From Amycolatopsis sacchari (GTDB lineage Bacteria > Actinomycetota > Actinomycetes > Mycobacteriales > Pseudonocardiaceae), in assembly GCF_900114035.1 (NCBI RefSeq), contig NZ_FORP01000033.1:1-59022 (forward strand): a stretch of DNA of 59,022 nucleotides, read 5' to 3'. Shown piece after piece: positions 48,064 to 56,904 of the stretch. The notes under the pieces are model-generated. The model had not been told where the DNA came from and ran no database searches. It saw nothing but the letters and a program-made list of their open reading frames with translations. The position numbers and the translations under genes are program-made. The first letter of the stretch is position 1. Every line of letters begins with the position of its first letter.

Positions 48064-48250
48064 AAGCCGGTGGATCACCGGTCGCCCCACTGTAACTCCG
48101 GGACCAGCGCCCGAGCGCCTTTCGGCAGACCCACAATTCGATAACGTCACCAGCAAACGTTTTCCAAGCGGGGTAACGGATTCACCCGCCGGGGCAAGCA
48201 CCCGTCGTCACCTCACCGGCGCGCTGGCGGAAAGCTTCTATCCTGAACGG

Positions 48251-49081
48251 GTGGCAGAACCGACCAGCTCGCCGGCGAGCACAGGCCCCGTCGCGGCCTT
48301 CTTCGACCTCGACAAGACGATCATCGCGTCGTCCAGCGCGCTCGCCTTCAGCAAACCGCTGATGCGGCAGGGCCTCATCAGCAGGCGAGCCGCGCTGAAG
48401 AGCGCGTACGCACAGCTCGTCTTCTCGCTGTCCGGCGCGGACGAGGGCAGGACGGAGCGGATGCGCGCGGAGATCTCGGCGCTCTGCACGGGCTGGGACG
48501 TGGCCCAGGTTCGCGCGATCGTGAACGAGACGCTGCACGACATCGTCGATCCGCTCGTGTACGAGGAGGCCGCCGAGCTGATCGCGTCGCACAAGGCGCA
48601 GGGGCACGACGTGATCGTGCTGTCCGCCGCGGGCGAGGAGGTCGTCACGCCCATCGCGGACATGATCGGCGCCACCCGCAGCGTCGCGACGAGGATGGAG
48701 GTCGTCGACGGCCGGTACTCGGGTCAGGTCGATTTCTATTGCTACGGCGAGCAAAAGGCCGTCGCGGCGAAGCAGCTGGCCGCGGATCACGGCTACGACC
48801 TGTCGCGCTGCTTCGCGTACACGGACTCGAGCACGGACGTGCCCATGCTGGAGGTCGTCGGCAACCCGTTCGCGGTGAACCCGGATCGCGCGCTGCGACG
48901 GCTCGCGACCGAACGGAACTGGCCGATCCTGACCTTCGACAACCCGGTTTCCCTGCGGAACCGCATCCCCGCGCCGTCCGCCACGACACTCGCCGTCGGA
49001 GTCGGCCTGGGAGCGATGGCCGCGGCCGGCGTGACCTGGTACGGACTGGCCCGGCGCAAGCGCGGCGGCAGTCCAGAATAG
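48251..49081 (+). CDS. HAD-IB family phosphatase (SerB-like, Rv3661-like)
   Basis: A protein of 276 aa. HAD motif I FFDLDKTI (about residues 17-24), motif II VIVLSAAGEE, and motif III/IV AYTDSSTDVPMLE are intact, so phosphatase activity is expected. The C-terminus carries a membrane helix (about 245-265, TLAVGVGLGAMAAAGVTWYG) followed by ARRKRGG. The family covers phosphoserine phosphatase-like enzymes; Rv3661 occupies the same place beyond the Tad cluster in mycobacteria. The substrate is unknown. GTG start at 48251, with no clear ribosome site. Confidence 0.88.
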   Translation: MAEPTSSPASTGPVAAFFDLDKTIIASSSALAFSKPLMRQGLISRRAALKSAYAQLVFSLSGADEGRTERMRAEISALCTGWDVAQVRAIVNETLHDIVDPLVYEEAAELIASHKAQGHDVIVLSAAGEEVVTPIADMIGATRSVATRMEVVDGRYSGQVDFYCYGEQKAVAAKQLAADHGYDLSRCFAYTDSSTDVPMLEVVGNPFAVNPDRALRRLATERNWPILTFDNPVSLRNRIPAPSATTLAVGVGLGAMAAAGVTWYGLARRKRGGSPE

Positions 49082-49630
49082 TCGCTCAGCGTGCTCTCAT
49101 CACCGAATCGAGTCTCTGTACCGGTGCACTCGACAGACCCCTTGAAGTGACCGCCATCACTGGGTACAAAGTGAGTGCGGACATCTTGTCGGCCAGGGAA
49201 CGGGACGAAGATGAGCCCCGATCCACCCCGAAAGATCTCCGTGCGCGGACCTCCGGGCACCCACGCGCAGCGCGCCGCGGGAGGCTTGTCGTCGAGGGAC
49301 TGCGTGCCGGGACGCCGGACGCCGAGTCCACGTAGGTACGACACGAGTTGCACGCTTGGTCACCCGAGTGGTCCGCGCCGGCGGGCGCCGCCGGCCTCAC
49401 CGCCGGCGGCGCCCGCGCACGTTCGGGGGGTGGTTCCCCGACGCCCGGCGTTCCGCACGCCGCCGCACCGCAGGAACGCCGGGTCGGGGCCGAACCCCTT
49501 ACCCCGAAACGGCGTACGCCGAAAGACATACGAGCGTTGACCTGCGTCCCGGCGAGTGAGTAGCTTCCCCGTACCGGCCGCTTCCGGTGGAATTATTTCC
49601 GCGGTGGCCGGCACTGGAGGGAGGCCGTTC
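49082..49630. other. Gene-free stretch with two perfect hairpins and a promoter-like element
   Basis: There is no credible coding region. Features: GCGGGCGCCGCCGGC/GCCGGCGGCGCCCGC (49381-49395/49402-49416), a 15-bp perfect stem; CCCGGCGTTCC/GGAACGCCGGG (49444-49454/49473-49483); a 10-bp palindrome GGCGTACGCC (about 49505-49514); and a promoter-like TTGAAG (49142-49147), 17-bp spacer, TACAAA (49165-49170). The last could drive a 54-codon frame starting GTG at 49171 (ending 49335), but this has no other support. Confidence 0.55.
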
Positions 49631-51427
49631 GTGATCCGGAGGAACCATGCGCTCGCCGCGCTCGTCGCCGGTCTGCTCGTCGTGACCGGGGTCGGTGCCG
49701 CCGGACAGGCGGGTGCGCAACCGGGGGTTCCGGGTGTCGACCGGCAGGCCGCTGCCTTGCTGCGGGGGATGAGTCTCGAGGAGAAGGTCGGGCAGCTCTT
49801 CGTCGCCGACGTGTGGGGCAAGTCCGCGGACCAGGCCGACCCCGGCAACCGCACGAAGTACGGCGTCGACACCCCGGCCCAGGTGGTCGAGCGCTACCAC
49901 CCCGGCGGGGTCATCTACTTCAACAACGCGGGTACGGACAACGTCGACGACCCCGTCCAGGTCGCGAAGCTGTCCAACGGCCTGCAGCGCGCGGCCCTGT
50001 CCTCCGGAGCGCGCCTGCCCCTGATCGTCTCGATCGACCAGGAGGGCGGCCGCGTCACGCGGATCGCCGCGCCGGCAACGGAGTACCCGGCGAACATGGC
50101 GGTCGGCGCGGGCCGCAGCGCCGAGGACGCCAGGCGGCTCGCCGCGATCAACGGGCACGAACTGCGTGCCATGGGGATCAACCAGGATTTCGCGCCGGAC
50201 GCCGACGTGAACTCGAACCCGCTCAACCCGATCATCGGGTCCCGCTCGTTCTCGGCGGACCCCGCGCTGACCGGAGAGCTCGTCGCCGCCGAGGTCGAGG
50301 GGTACCAGGACGCCGGGCCCGCGACGCAGACCGTGTCCTCCGCGGCCAAGCACTTCCCCGGGCACGGTGACGCGGCGACGGACAGCCACACGGGCCTGCC
50401 GGTGATCAGCCGCACGGAGCAGCAGTGGCGGCAGATCGACCTGCCGCCGTTCCAGGCGGCCATCAAGTCGGGTATCGACGTGATCATGACCGCCCACATC
50501 ACGGTGCCGAGCCTCGACCCGTCGGGAGAGCCGGCCACGCTGTCGAAGCCGATCATGACCGGCATCCTGCGGAACGAACTCGGTTACCAGGGTGTGGTGG
50601 TCACCGACTCGCTGCAGATGGCGGGCGTCCGGCAGCTGCACCCCGACTCGGAGATCCCCGTGCTGGCGCTCGAAGCGGGCGTGGACCAGATGCTGATGCC
50701 GCCGGACCTCGGGGTCGCGATCAACGGCGTGCTCGACGCGGTCAGGAGCGGCAGGCTCACCGAGCAGCGCATCGACCAGAGCGTGCTGCGCATCCTGGAA
50801 CTCAAGATCAAGCGCGGCATCCTCGCCAAGCCACTGGTCAACGAGCGGGCGGTGAACCGCACGGTCGGCACACCCGAGCACCTGGCGGCGATCCAGCAGC
50901 TGACCGACCGCACCACGACCGTCCTGCGCAACGACGCCGGGCTGTTGCCGCTCAAGAACCCGGGCCGGATCCTGGTCGCGGGCTGGAACAACCCGAGCTA
51001 TCCCGGTTATCCGGCGGAACCGGTCGCCACCCTGGCGAAGGAGCTCGGCGGCACGGCGGTGTCCACGGGTGCGAGCCCGACGGCGAGCCAGATCGACGAG
51101 GCGGTCTCCGCGGCGCAGCGGTCCGACACGGTGGTGGTCCTGACGAACGGGCTGCGGACGTCGACGGCGCAACAGGATCTGGTCCGGAGTCTGCTGGCTA
51201 CCGGCAAACCCGTCGTCGCGGTCACCGTCCAGGAGCCGTACGACCCGGGTTATGCCGACGTGCCGACGTGGGTGGCGACGTATGACTGGCGCGACGTCAC
51301 GATGCGTTCGCTGGCCATGGTGCTGCTCGGGAAGATCTCGCCGCAGGGCAAGCTGCCGGTGTCGATCCCGGCGGGCAGTGACGGGCGGACCGTCCTGTAC
51401 CCCTTCGGGACGGGGCTGACGTGGTGA
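49631..51427 (+). CDS. nagZ: Secreted/anchored glycoside hydrolase family 3 beta-N-acetylglucosaminidase
   Basis: A protein of 598 aa. It removes terminal GlcNAc from peptidoglycan fragments. A signal/anchor (RRNHALAALVAGLLVVTGVG) opens it. The GH3 barrel carries the NagZ signature KHFPGHGDAATDSH (240-253) with the His-Asp acid/base dyad, and VVVTDSLQMAG gives the nucleophile Asp (about 331). A C-terminal GH3 domain follows. The GTG at 49631 follows GGAGG seven bases upstream; an upstream frame from 49556 lacks support. It heads the run nagZ-namZ-serine hydrolase-murR-murQ and overlaps namZ as GTGA. Confidence 0.93.
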   Translation: MIRRNHALAALVAGLLVVTGVGAAGQAGAQPGVPGVDRQAAALLRGMSLEEKVGQLFVADVWGKSADQADPGNRTKYGVDTPAQVVERYHPGGVIYFNNAGTDNVDDPVQVAKLSNGLQRAALSSGARLPLIVSIDQEGGRVTRIAAPATEYPANMAVGAGRSAEDARRLAAINGHELRAMGINQDFAPDADVNSNPLNPIIGSRSFSADPALTGELVAAEVEGYQDAGPATQTVSSAAKHFPGHGDAATDSHTGLPVISRTEQQWRQIDLPPFQAAIKSGIDVIMTAHITVPSLDPSGEPATLSKPIMTGILRNELGYQGVVVTDSLQMAGVRQLHPDSEIPVLALEAGVDQMLMPPDLGVAINGVLDAVRSGRLTEQRIDQSVLRILELKIKRGILAKPLVNERAVNRTVGTPEHLAAIQQLTDRTTTVLRNDAGLLPLKNPGRILVAGWNNPSYPGYPAEPVATLAKELGGTAVSTGASPTASQIDEAVSAAQRSDTVVVLTNGLRTSTAQQDLVRSLLATGKPVVAVTVQEPYDPGYADVPTWVATYDWRDVTMRSLAMVLLGKISPQGKLPVSIPAGSDGRTVLYPFGTGLTW

Positions 51428-52662
51428 GCCTCAACCGTCGCGGGTTCCTCGCGGCAGGTGCCGTCGCGACCCCGTTGCTCGCCGGGGGTTCGGCGATCGC
51501 CGAAGCCGTTCCGCCCGGGGTGGTCCCGGCCGCCGATCAGCTCGCGGCACAGGGCTGGCGCAGGTTCGCGGGCCGCAAGGTCGGGGTGCTGTCCAATCCC
51601 ACAGGCGTGCTGGCCGACTTCACCCACATCGTCGACTCGATGGTTGCGGCGGGAGTCCGTCCGGCCGCGGCTTTCGGTCCCGAGCACGGCTTCCGGGGCA
51701 GCGCCCAGGCAGGTGGTTCGGAGGGCAACTACACCGACCCCCGCACGGGAATCCCGGTGTACGACGCGTACGGCGCCAGCGCGGACAGCCTCGCGGCGAT
51801 GTTCACCAAGGCCGAGGTGGACACGATCGTCTTCGACATCGCCGATGTGGGTGCCCGCTTCTACACCTACATCTGGTCCATGTACACGGCGATGGTCGCC
51901 GCGGCTCGCGTCGGCGCCACCTTCGTCGTCCTCGACCGGCCGAACCCGGTCGGCGGCACGGCGCTCGGGCCGATGCTCGATCCCCGGTTCGCTTCCGGGG
52001 TGGGCCTGCAGCCGATCGTGCAGCAGCACGGGATGACGGTCGGTGAGCTCGCCCGGTTCTTCACCGGTGAATTCCTGCCGTCCGCGGACCTCGACCTGGA
52101 GGTCGTGGGGGTTCGCGGGTGGCGGCGCGACATGCTGTTCGGCCAGACAGGGCTCAAGTGGATCCCGCCGAGCCCGAACATGCCCACCCCGGACACCGCG
52201 CTCGTGTACCCCGGGCTCTGCCTGTTCGAGGGCACCCTGTTCTCCGAAGGACGCGGCACCACCCGTCCGTTCGAGATCATCGGTGCGCCGGGCGTCGACT
52301 GGCGGTGGCGGGACGCTCTTTCCGCGTTGCACCTGCCTGGCGTCGAGTTCCGCGAGACCTACTTCGTGCCCACGTTCGGCAAGTTCGTCAACGAGACCTG
52401 TGGGGGCGTACAGCTGACGGTCACCGAGCCGCACTCGTTCGACGCCATCCGCACAGCCGTGGCGATGCTGGTGACCGCGAAGAAGCTGCACCCCGACCTG
52501 TTCGGCTGGCGGCCGGACCTGGCGATCGACAAGCTGTCCGGCTCCGGCCGGCTGCGCACGATGATCGACGCGGGTGCCGGGGTGGACGAGGTCGTCGGGT
52601 CGTGGCAGGCCGAGCTGGCGGGGTTCGTGAGCCGCCGACGGCCCTACTTGATCTACTGGTGA
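51424..52662 (+). CDS. namZ: Exo-beta-N-acetylmuramidase (DUF1343, NamZ-like)
   Basis: A protein of 412 aa. NamZ-type enzymes (GH171) release MurNAc from the ends of peptidoglycan chains after NagZ action. A Tat-like signal (NRRGFLAAGA) starts it. Conserved DUF1343 segments are VGVLSNPTGV, FGPEHGFRG, DTIVFDIADVGARFYTYIWSM, VLDRPNPVGG, WIPPSPNMPTPDTALVYPG and EGRGTTRPFE. The GTG at 51424 overlaps the nagZ stop as GTGA; GTG 51421 is one codon earlier. It pairs naturally with NagZ for cell-wall disassembly. Confidence 0.93.
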   Translation: MSLNRRGFLAAGAVATPLLAGGSAIAEAVPPGVVPAADQLAAQGWRRFAGRKVGVLSNPTGVLADFTHIVDSMVAAGVRPAAAFGPEHGFRGSAQAGGSEGNYTDPRTGIPVYDAYGASADSLAAMFTKAEVDTIVFDIADVGARFYTYIWSMYTAMVAAARVGATFVVLDRPNPVGGTALGPMLDPRFASGVGLQPIVQQHGMTVGELARFFTGEFLPSADLDLEVVGVRGWRRDMLFGQTGLKWIPPSPNMPTPDTALVYPGLCLFEGTLFSEGRGTTRPFEIIGAPGVDWRWRDALSALHLPGVEFRETYFVPTFGKFVNETCGGVQLTVTEPHSFDAIRTAVAMLVTAKKLHPDLFGWRPDLAIDKLSGSGRLRTMIDAGAGVDEVVGSWQAELAGFVSRRRPYLIYW

Positions 52663-52669
52663 GGTTGTC

Positions 52670-54415
52670 ATGCGTATCGGCAAACTCGTGGTCGCGCTGT
52701 TCGTCGCGGCCCTGACCCTGCCAGGAGCGAGCGCCATCGCCGAGGTGCACCAGCCGTGGGTGGGCCGGTTCGACCGGCCGCAGCAGGGCTTCGCGCCCGC
52801 CAACACCGTCTTGCGGCCGGGTGCGCCCGCGGAGGTCGGTCTCGACGGGGCCCCGATCCACGCGGCCGAGCAGTTCCTGGAGAACTGGACGCAAAGCGAT
52901 CGCGAGACAGGGCATCCGCGCTTCTCCGGCGCCGTGGGGCTCCTGGCGCACGACGGGGTGATCGTCGACCAGTACGCGACGGGGCAGGCGTTGCGCTACG
53001 CCGACGCCGCGGGCACCGAACTTCCTGCCGCACAACAGGTGCCGATGCGCCCCGACACGATCTTCGACATGGCGTCGATCACCAAGCTCTTCACGTCGAT
53101 CGCCGTGATGCAGCTGGTCGAGTCCGGTCAGGTCGACCTCTCCGCGCCGGTGGCGCGTTACCTGCCCGAGTTCGCGGCGAACGGCAAGCAGGACGTCACG
53201 GTGCAGCAGCTGCTGACCCACACGTCCGGGCTCGACGCCGACCCCAGTCCTTCGCTCTGGCAGGGGTACGCCGACATCCCCGCGCGCCGGAAGGCGGTGC
53301 TCGACAGCCCGCTCGTGCACCCGCCCGGTACCGCGTACCTGTACTCCGACATCAACCTGATGACGCTGGGGTTCCTGGTCGAGCAGCTCACGGGTTCGCC
53401 GCTGGACAAGGTGGTGCACGACCGCATCACGCAGCCGCTGGGCATGACCGACACCGGTTACAACCCGCCGGCGAGCAAGCTCGACCGGATAGCCGCGACC
53501 GAGTACGAGACGAACCCGCCGCGTGGCCTCGTGCGGGGGCAGGTCCACGACGAGAACGCGTGGGCACTCGGGGGCGTGTCCGGGCACGCCGGCATCTTCT
53601 CCACCGCAGGGGACATGGCGGTGCTCGGACAGGCGATCCTCAACGGCGGCAGCTACCGGGATGCGCGCATCCTGCGCCCGGAGACCGTGCAGCAGATGCT
53701 GACGAACCACAACCAGGCCTTCCCGGGGAACGAGCACGGCCTCGGGTTCGAGCTGGACCAGATGTTCTACATGGGCGCCTTGTCCTCGCCGGTGACGGCG
53801 GGGCACACCGGGTTCACCGGGACGACGTTCGTGCTGGATCCGGAGTCGCGGTCGATCGCGATCCTGTTGACCAACCGGGTGCACCCCTCGCGGAACTGGG
53901 GGTCGATCAACCTGGCCCGCGAGACCTGGGCGACGGCGCTCGCCAAGGCGATGGCGGTCGAGCCCGTGCACGGGCCGGAGGCGTGGTTCAGCGGTCTGGG
54001 CAATTCGAGCACCGGCACCCTGACGACACCGGTGTTACAGCCCCCTGGCGCGACGCGGGTCGAATTCGACGCCTTCGTCGACACCGAAGCCACGGATCCG
54101 CTCGTTCTGGAGGCCAGCGAAGACGGCGTTACATGGCAAGCGGTGCCGTTACACGCCGCTGGTCGTGGCGCTCCGCCCGGCACGGTCACGTCTTTGAGCG
54201 GACACGGGCATCGATCTTGGTGGCGGGTGACGGCAGAAGTACCGGCGTCCGCCCGGGTGATTCTTCGCTGGCGCTACACCACGGACACCTCCTACACCGG
54301 CCGGGGCGTCGCTGTGGACGGTGTCCGAATAACCAGCAACAACAGCACTCTGTTGGATGACGAAGCGCGCTCTACGTCACTCTCAGCGATCGGCTGGGTG
54401 CGAAACTCACGCTAG
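52670..54415 (+). CDS. Secreted serine beta-lactamase-like hydrolase with C-terminal beta domain
   Basis: A protein of 581 aa. A signal peptide (about 1-24) exports it. The catalytic SxxK is SITK (136-139), a YSD motif replaces YxN (about 226), and HTGFTGT is the third motif. A C-terminal ~140-aa domain (VEFDAFVDTEATDPLVLEASEDG, RVILRWRYTTDTSYTGRGVAVDGV) looks like a beta-sandwich carbohydrate- or protein-binding module. In Bacillus subtilis the corresponding operon position holds AmiE/PbpE, so a role in trimming peptides from muropeptides is plausible but not proven. The ATG is 7 bp after the namZ stop. Confidence 0.82.
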   Translation: MRIGKLVVALFVAALTLPGASAIAEVHQPWVGRFDRPQQGFAPANTVLRPGAPAEVGLDGAPIHAAEQFLENWTQSDRETGHPRFSGAVGLLAHDGVIVDQYATGQALRYADAAGTELPAAQQVPMRPDTIFDMASITKLFTSIAVMQLVESGQVDLSAPVARYLPEFAANGKQDVTVQQLLTHTSGLDADPSPSLWQGYADIPARRKAVLDSPLVHPPGTAYLYSDINLMTLGFLVEQLTGSPLDKVVHDRITQPLGMTDTGYNPPASKLDRIAATEYETNPPRGLVRGQVHDENAWALGGVSGHAGIFSTAGDMAVLGQAILNGGSYRDARILRPETVQQMLTNHNQAFPGNEHGLGFELDQMFYMGALSSPVTAGHTGFTGTTFVLDPESRSIAILLTNRVHPSRNWGSINLARETWATALAKAMAVEPVHGPEAWFSGLGNSSTGTLTTPVLQPPGATRVEFDAFVDTEATDPLVLEASEDGVTWQAVPLHAAGRGAPPGTVTSLSGHGHRSWWRVTAEVPASARVILRWRYTTDTSYTGRGVAVDGVRITSNNSTLLDDEARSTSLSAIGWVRNSR

Positions 54416-54538
54416 CCGAGATCGGGATTTCGAGCCGGAAGCGGCTTACCATGCGGCCGGGCGTCCTCTAGCACTGGACGAACGGGCGGGCTACCGACGA
54501 TCGTCGGCTGTTTCGGGAACCACAACAAGTTGCCAAGT

Positions 54539-54563
54539 CGTTAACAACTCGACGTTAACAACT
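54539..54563 (+). promoter_or_regulatory. Direct repeat upstream of murR
   Basis: CGTTAACAACT occurs at 54539-54549 and 54553-54563, 14 bp apart, in AT-richer sequence (54520-54600). It lies 106-130 bp before the murR start. A further imperfect half, CAAGTTGCC, is just upstream. This is a candidate MurR binding region. A separate promoter-like TTGCGA...TAGCCT (54630-54660) lies just before the ATG. Confidence 0.45.
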
Positions 54564-54668
54564 TTGACCTGGTTGGCGACTTTCTGGGCAACTGAGTCAG
54601 CGCAGCTCGGCCGTGCAGGGGCGGGCGAGTTGCGATCATCCCGAAGGATGTGGGTAGCCTTGTCTCAA

Positions 54669-55661
54669 ATGCCTACGGTTGGTAACTTTCCCACGGAGTC
54701 GGGTACCGATTCCGTAACCGCGTCGGCACCGACGGAAGCGATTCCCGCAGGCAGAGAGCCTGAAAGCAGCCCGTTGGTGCGGATTCGGTCGCTTCTGCCC
54801 GGTTTGGCCCGTGCCGAGCAGCGGGTGGCGAAGGTCGTGCTCGACGACCCGTCGGCCGTGGCCCGCCGGAGCATCACCGAGGTCGCGCTCGCGGCGAACA
54901 CGAGCGAAACCACAGTCACCCGATTCTGCAAGGCCGTCGGCGTCGGTGGTTACCCGCAGTTACGCATCGCTCTCGCTGCCGACACCGCCCGGACCGAGGC
55001 GCGGTCGACCAGGAACCTGGGCGGGGAGATCGGCGTGGACGACGACCTCGCCGCGGTCGTCGGCAAGGTCAGCTTCGCCGATGCCCGTGCCGTCGAGGAG
55101 ACCGCCGACCAGCTCGACATCGCGACGCTCGAGCACGTGATCGAGGCGCTCGCCGAGGCCGGCCGCGTGGACGTCTACGGCGTGGGCGCGAGCGCCTTCG
55201 TCGCGGCCGACCTGCAGCAGAAGCTGCACCGCATCGGACGCGTGTCCTTCGCGTGGTCCGACACGCACATCATGCTCACCTCGGCGGCGGTCCTCCGCCC
55301 CGGCGACGTCGCGATCGGCGTTTCCCACACCGGCGCGACCACCGACACGGTCGAGGCACTGCGGGTCGCGCGTGAGCACGGTGCCACCACCGTCGCGCTG
55401 ACCAACTTCCCGCGCTCCCCGATCACCGAGGTCGCGGACTACGTGCTGACCACGGCCGCGCGGGAAACCACGTTCCGTTCCGGCGCGACCGCGAGCCGCA
55501 TCGCGCAGCTGACGGTCATCGACTGCCTGTTCATCGGTGTGGCCCAGCGCCACATGGAGGCCGCTTCCCAGGCGCTGGACGCCACCAGGGAAGCGGTCGG
55601 CGCGCACCGGCTCGGCGTGCGGCCGGACGGCAGGAGGCGTCCCCGTGAAACCGGTAAGTGA
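54669..55661 (+). CDS. murR: MurR/RpiR-family transcriptional regulator with SIS domain
   Basis: A protein of 330 aa. The N-terminal RpiR helix-turn-helix (LARAEQRVAKVVLDDPSAVARRSITEVALAANTSETTVTRFCKAVG) spans about 40-90, followed by a sugar-phosphate isomerase (SIS) domain (about 155-290: VDVYGVGASAFVAADLQQKL, GVSHTGATTDTVEA). MurR proteins bind MurNAc-6P, and here the target is probably the murQ or whole recycling run. The ATG at 54669 lies 8 bp after a TAGCCT -10-like hexamer, so the mRNA may be leaderless. A longer frame from 54357 overlaps the previous gene and is rejected. Confidence 0.92.
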   Translation: MPTVGNFPTESGTDSVTASAPTEAIPAGREPESSPLVRIRSLLPGLARAEQRVAKVVLDDPSAVARRSITEVALAANTSETTVTRFCKAVGVGGYPQLRIALAADTARTEARSTRNLGGEIGVDDDLAAVVGKVSFADARAVEETADQLDIATLEHVIEALAEAGRVDVYGVGASAFVAADLQQKLHRIGRVSFAWSDTHIMLTSAAVLRPGDVAIGVSHTGATTDTVEALRVAREHGATTVALTNFPRSPITEVADYVLTTAARETTFRSGATASRIAQLTVIDCLFIGVAQRHMEAASQALDATREAVGAHRLGVRPDGRRRPRETGK

Positions 55662-56611
55662 GCAGAACTGAAATGAGGCGCATGATGACGGTGCCGAGTC
55701 AGGTAGTGCACGTCGATTCCCCGACCGAGCAACGCAATCCCCGGACGACAGACATCGACCGCCTGCCGACTCGCGAGATCCTCAGCGTGATCAACGCCGA
55801 GGACCGCCGGGTGCCCGAAGCCGTCGCCGCGGTGCTGCCGCAACTCGCGGACGCCGTGGACTACGCGGTGGAGGCGCTGCGGAACGGGCACCGCGTGCAC
55901 TACGTCGGCGCTGGTACGTCAGGGCGGCTCGCCGTCCTGGACGCCGCCGAACTCGTGCCGACCTACAACGTGCCGGAGGACTGGTTCGTCGCGCACCACG
56001 CCGGTGGCGCGCAGGCGCTGCAGCGCGCGGTGGAGAACGCCGAGGACGACGCGAAGGCAGGCGCCGAGGAGCTTTCGGCGTCGGTCGAGCCGGGTGATTT
56101 CGTGCTCGGGCTGACCGCGTCCGGGCGCACCCCGTACGTGCTGGGCGCGTTGCTCGCCGCGCACCGCAAAGGTGCGCACACCGCGCTCGTGTCCGGCAAC
56201 CCGCGGGCGATGCGCCCTGCCGGGGTGGAAGTGCTGATCGCGGTCGACACCGGGCCTGAGGTGATCGCCGGTTCCACGCGGATGAAGGCGGGGACGGCGC
56301 AGAAGCAGATCCTCACGGCGTTTTCGACGGCGACGATGGTGAAGCTCGGCCGGACGTATTCGAACCTGATGGTGAGCATGCGCGCCACGAACGCGAAGCT
56401 GCGCGGCCGGACGCTGCGCATCCTCCGGGAGGCGACGGGCGCGGGCGAACGCGAATGCGCCGACGCACTCGCCCAGGCGGACGGTGATCTCAAGGTGGCG
56501 CTGATGCACCTGCTGTGCGGAGTGGACGCCCCCACGGCGACCGCGATGCTCGCGGCGAGCGGTGGCCACGTCCGCGAAGCGGTCGACGCCTGCGCGGCCT
56601 GCTCGGCGTAG
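55658..56611 (+). CDS. murQ: N-acetylmuramic acid 6-phosphate etherase
   Basis: A protein of 317 aa from the GTG at 55658, which overlaps the murR stop as GTGA. It removes lactate from MurNAc-6P to give GlcNAc-6P. The SIS fold and etherase motifs are clear: DSPTEQRNPRTTDID, YVGAGTSGRLAVLDAAELVPT, LTASGRTPYVLGA, ALVSGNPRAM and GSTRMKAGTAQKQILT. Internal ATGs at 55673, 55682 and 55685 are alternative starts. It is the cytoplasmic end of the recycling route. A MurNAc kinase and transporter are not encoded nearby. Confidence 0.95.
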   Translation: MSRTEMRRMMTVPSQVVHVDSPTEQRNPRTTDIDRLPTREILSVINAEDRRVPEAVAAVLPQLADAVDYAVEALRNGHRVHYVGAGTSGRLAVLDAAELVPTYNVPEDWFVAHHAGGAQALQRAVENAEDDAKAGAEELSASVEPGDFVLGLTASGRTPYVLGALLAAHRKGAHTALVSGNPRAMRPAGVEVLIAVDTGPEVIAGSTRMKAGTAQKQILTAFSTATMVKLGRTYSNLMVSMRATNAKLRGRTLRILREATGAGERECADALAQADGDLKVALMHLLCGVDAPTATAMLAASGGHVREAVDACAACSA

Positions 56612-56614
56612 CAC

Positions 56615-56650
56615 TTCCCGGACCGCGGCTCGCGGGTCGCGGTCCCGGAA
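56615..56650 (+). terminator. Likely terminator downstream of murQ
   Basis: TTCCcGGACCGCG and CGCGGTCCcGGAA form a 13-bp stem with one mismatch directly after the murQ stop, followed by AGCGCTTTCT. There is no long T-run, so termination may be partial. Confidence 0.55.
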
Positions 56651-56904
56651 AGCGCTTTCTCGATCACGCTCGCGTACGGCGGCGGATGGGGGCGGAACCC
56701 GTACTGAAACCGCTCTTGAACATGGGGGCCGGGTGGCGCAAGCTACCGCGTCAGGGCACTTCTTGAGGCGATCGGTGTCTGCCGCGAAAGCGCCCTCCTC
56801 GTCCCTGGATTTCGCTGTACCTTCCAAACGAAGATGCGTAACGGCTGTCAACTCCCGTGCGACTGGATCAGCACAACCAGCTTGCACATGGCCTGGGGGT
56901 TTGC

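Larger units (their letters stand above)
47796..48250. other. Divergent intergenic region with DnaA-box pair and hairpins
   Basis: It lies between the first Tad gene (minus strand) and the HAD phosphatase gene (plus strand). No convincing gene is present; a 45-codon frame from 47958 lacks a ribosome site. It contains two TTGTCCACA-type 9-mers (47891-47917) and two perfect hairpins (47997-48063), listed separately. GC content drops locally around 48130-48160. Confidence 0.7.

Noticed and set aside
47958..48095. 45-codon frame crossing the intergenic hairpins
   Set aside because: No ribosome site, low-complexity product, and it is split by strong hairpins.
48739..49335. Plus-strand frame overlapping the HAD gene and continuing to 49335
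   Set aside because: It mostly overlaps the HAD gene in another frame. The last 54 codons follow a promoter-like element, which is noted as a weak possibility only.
54357..54668. Long N-terminal extension of murR
   Set aside because: It overlaps the upstream gene and lacks RpiR similarity; the AT-rich promoter region lies inside it.
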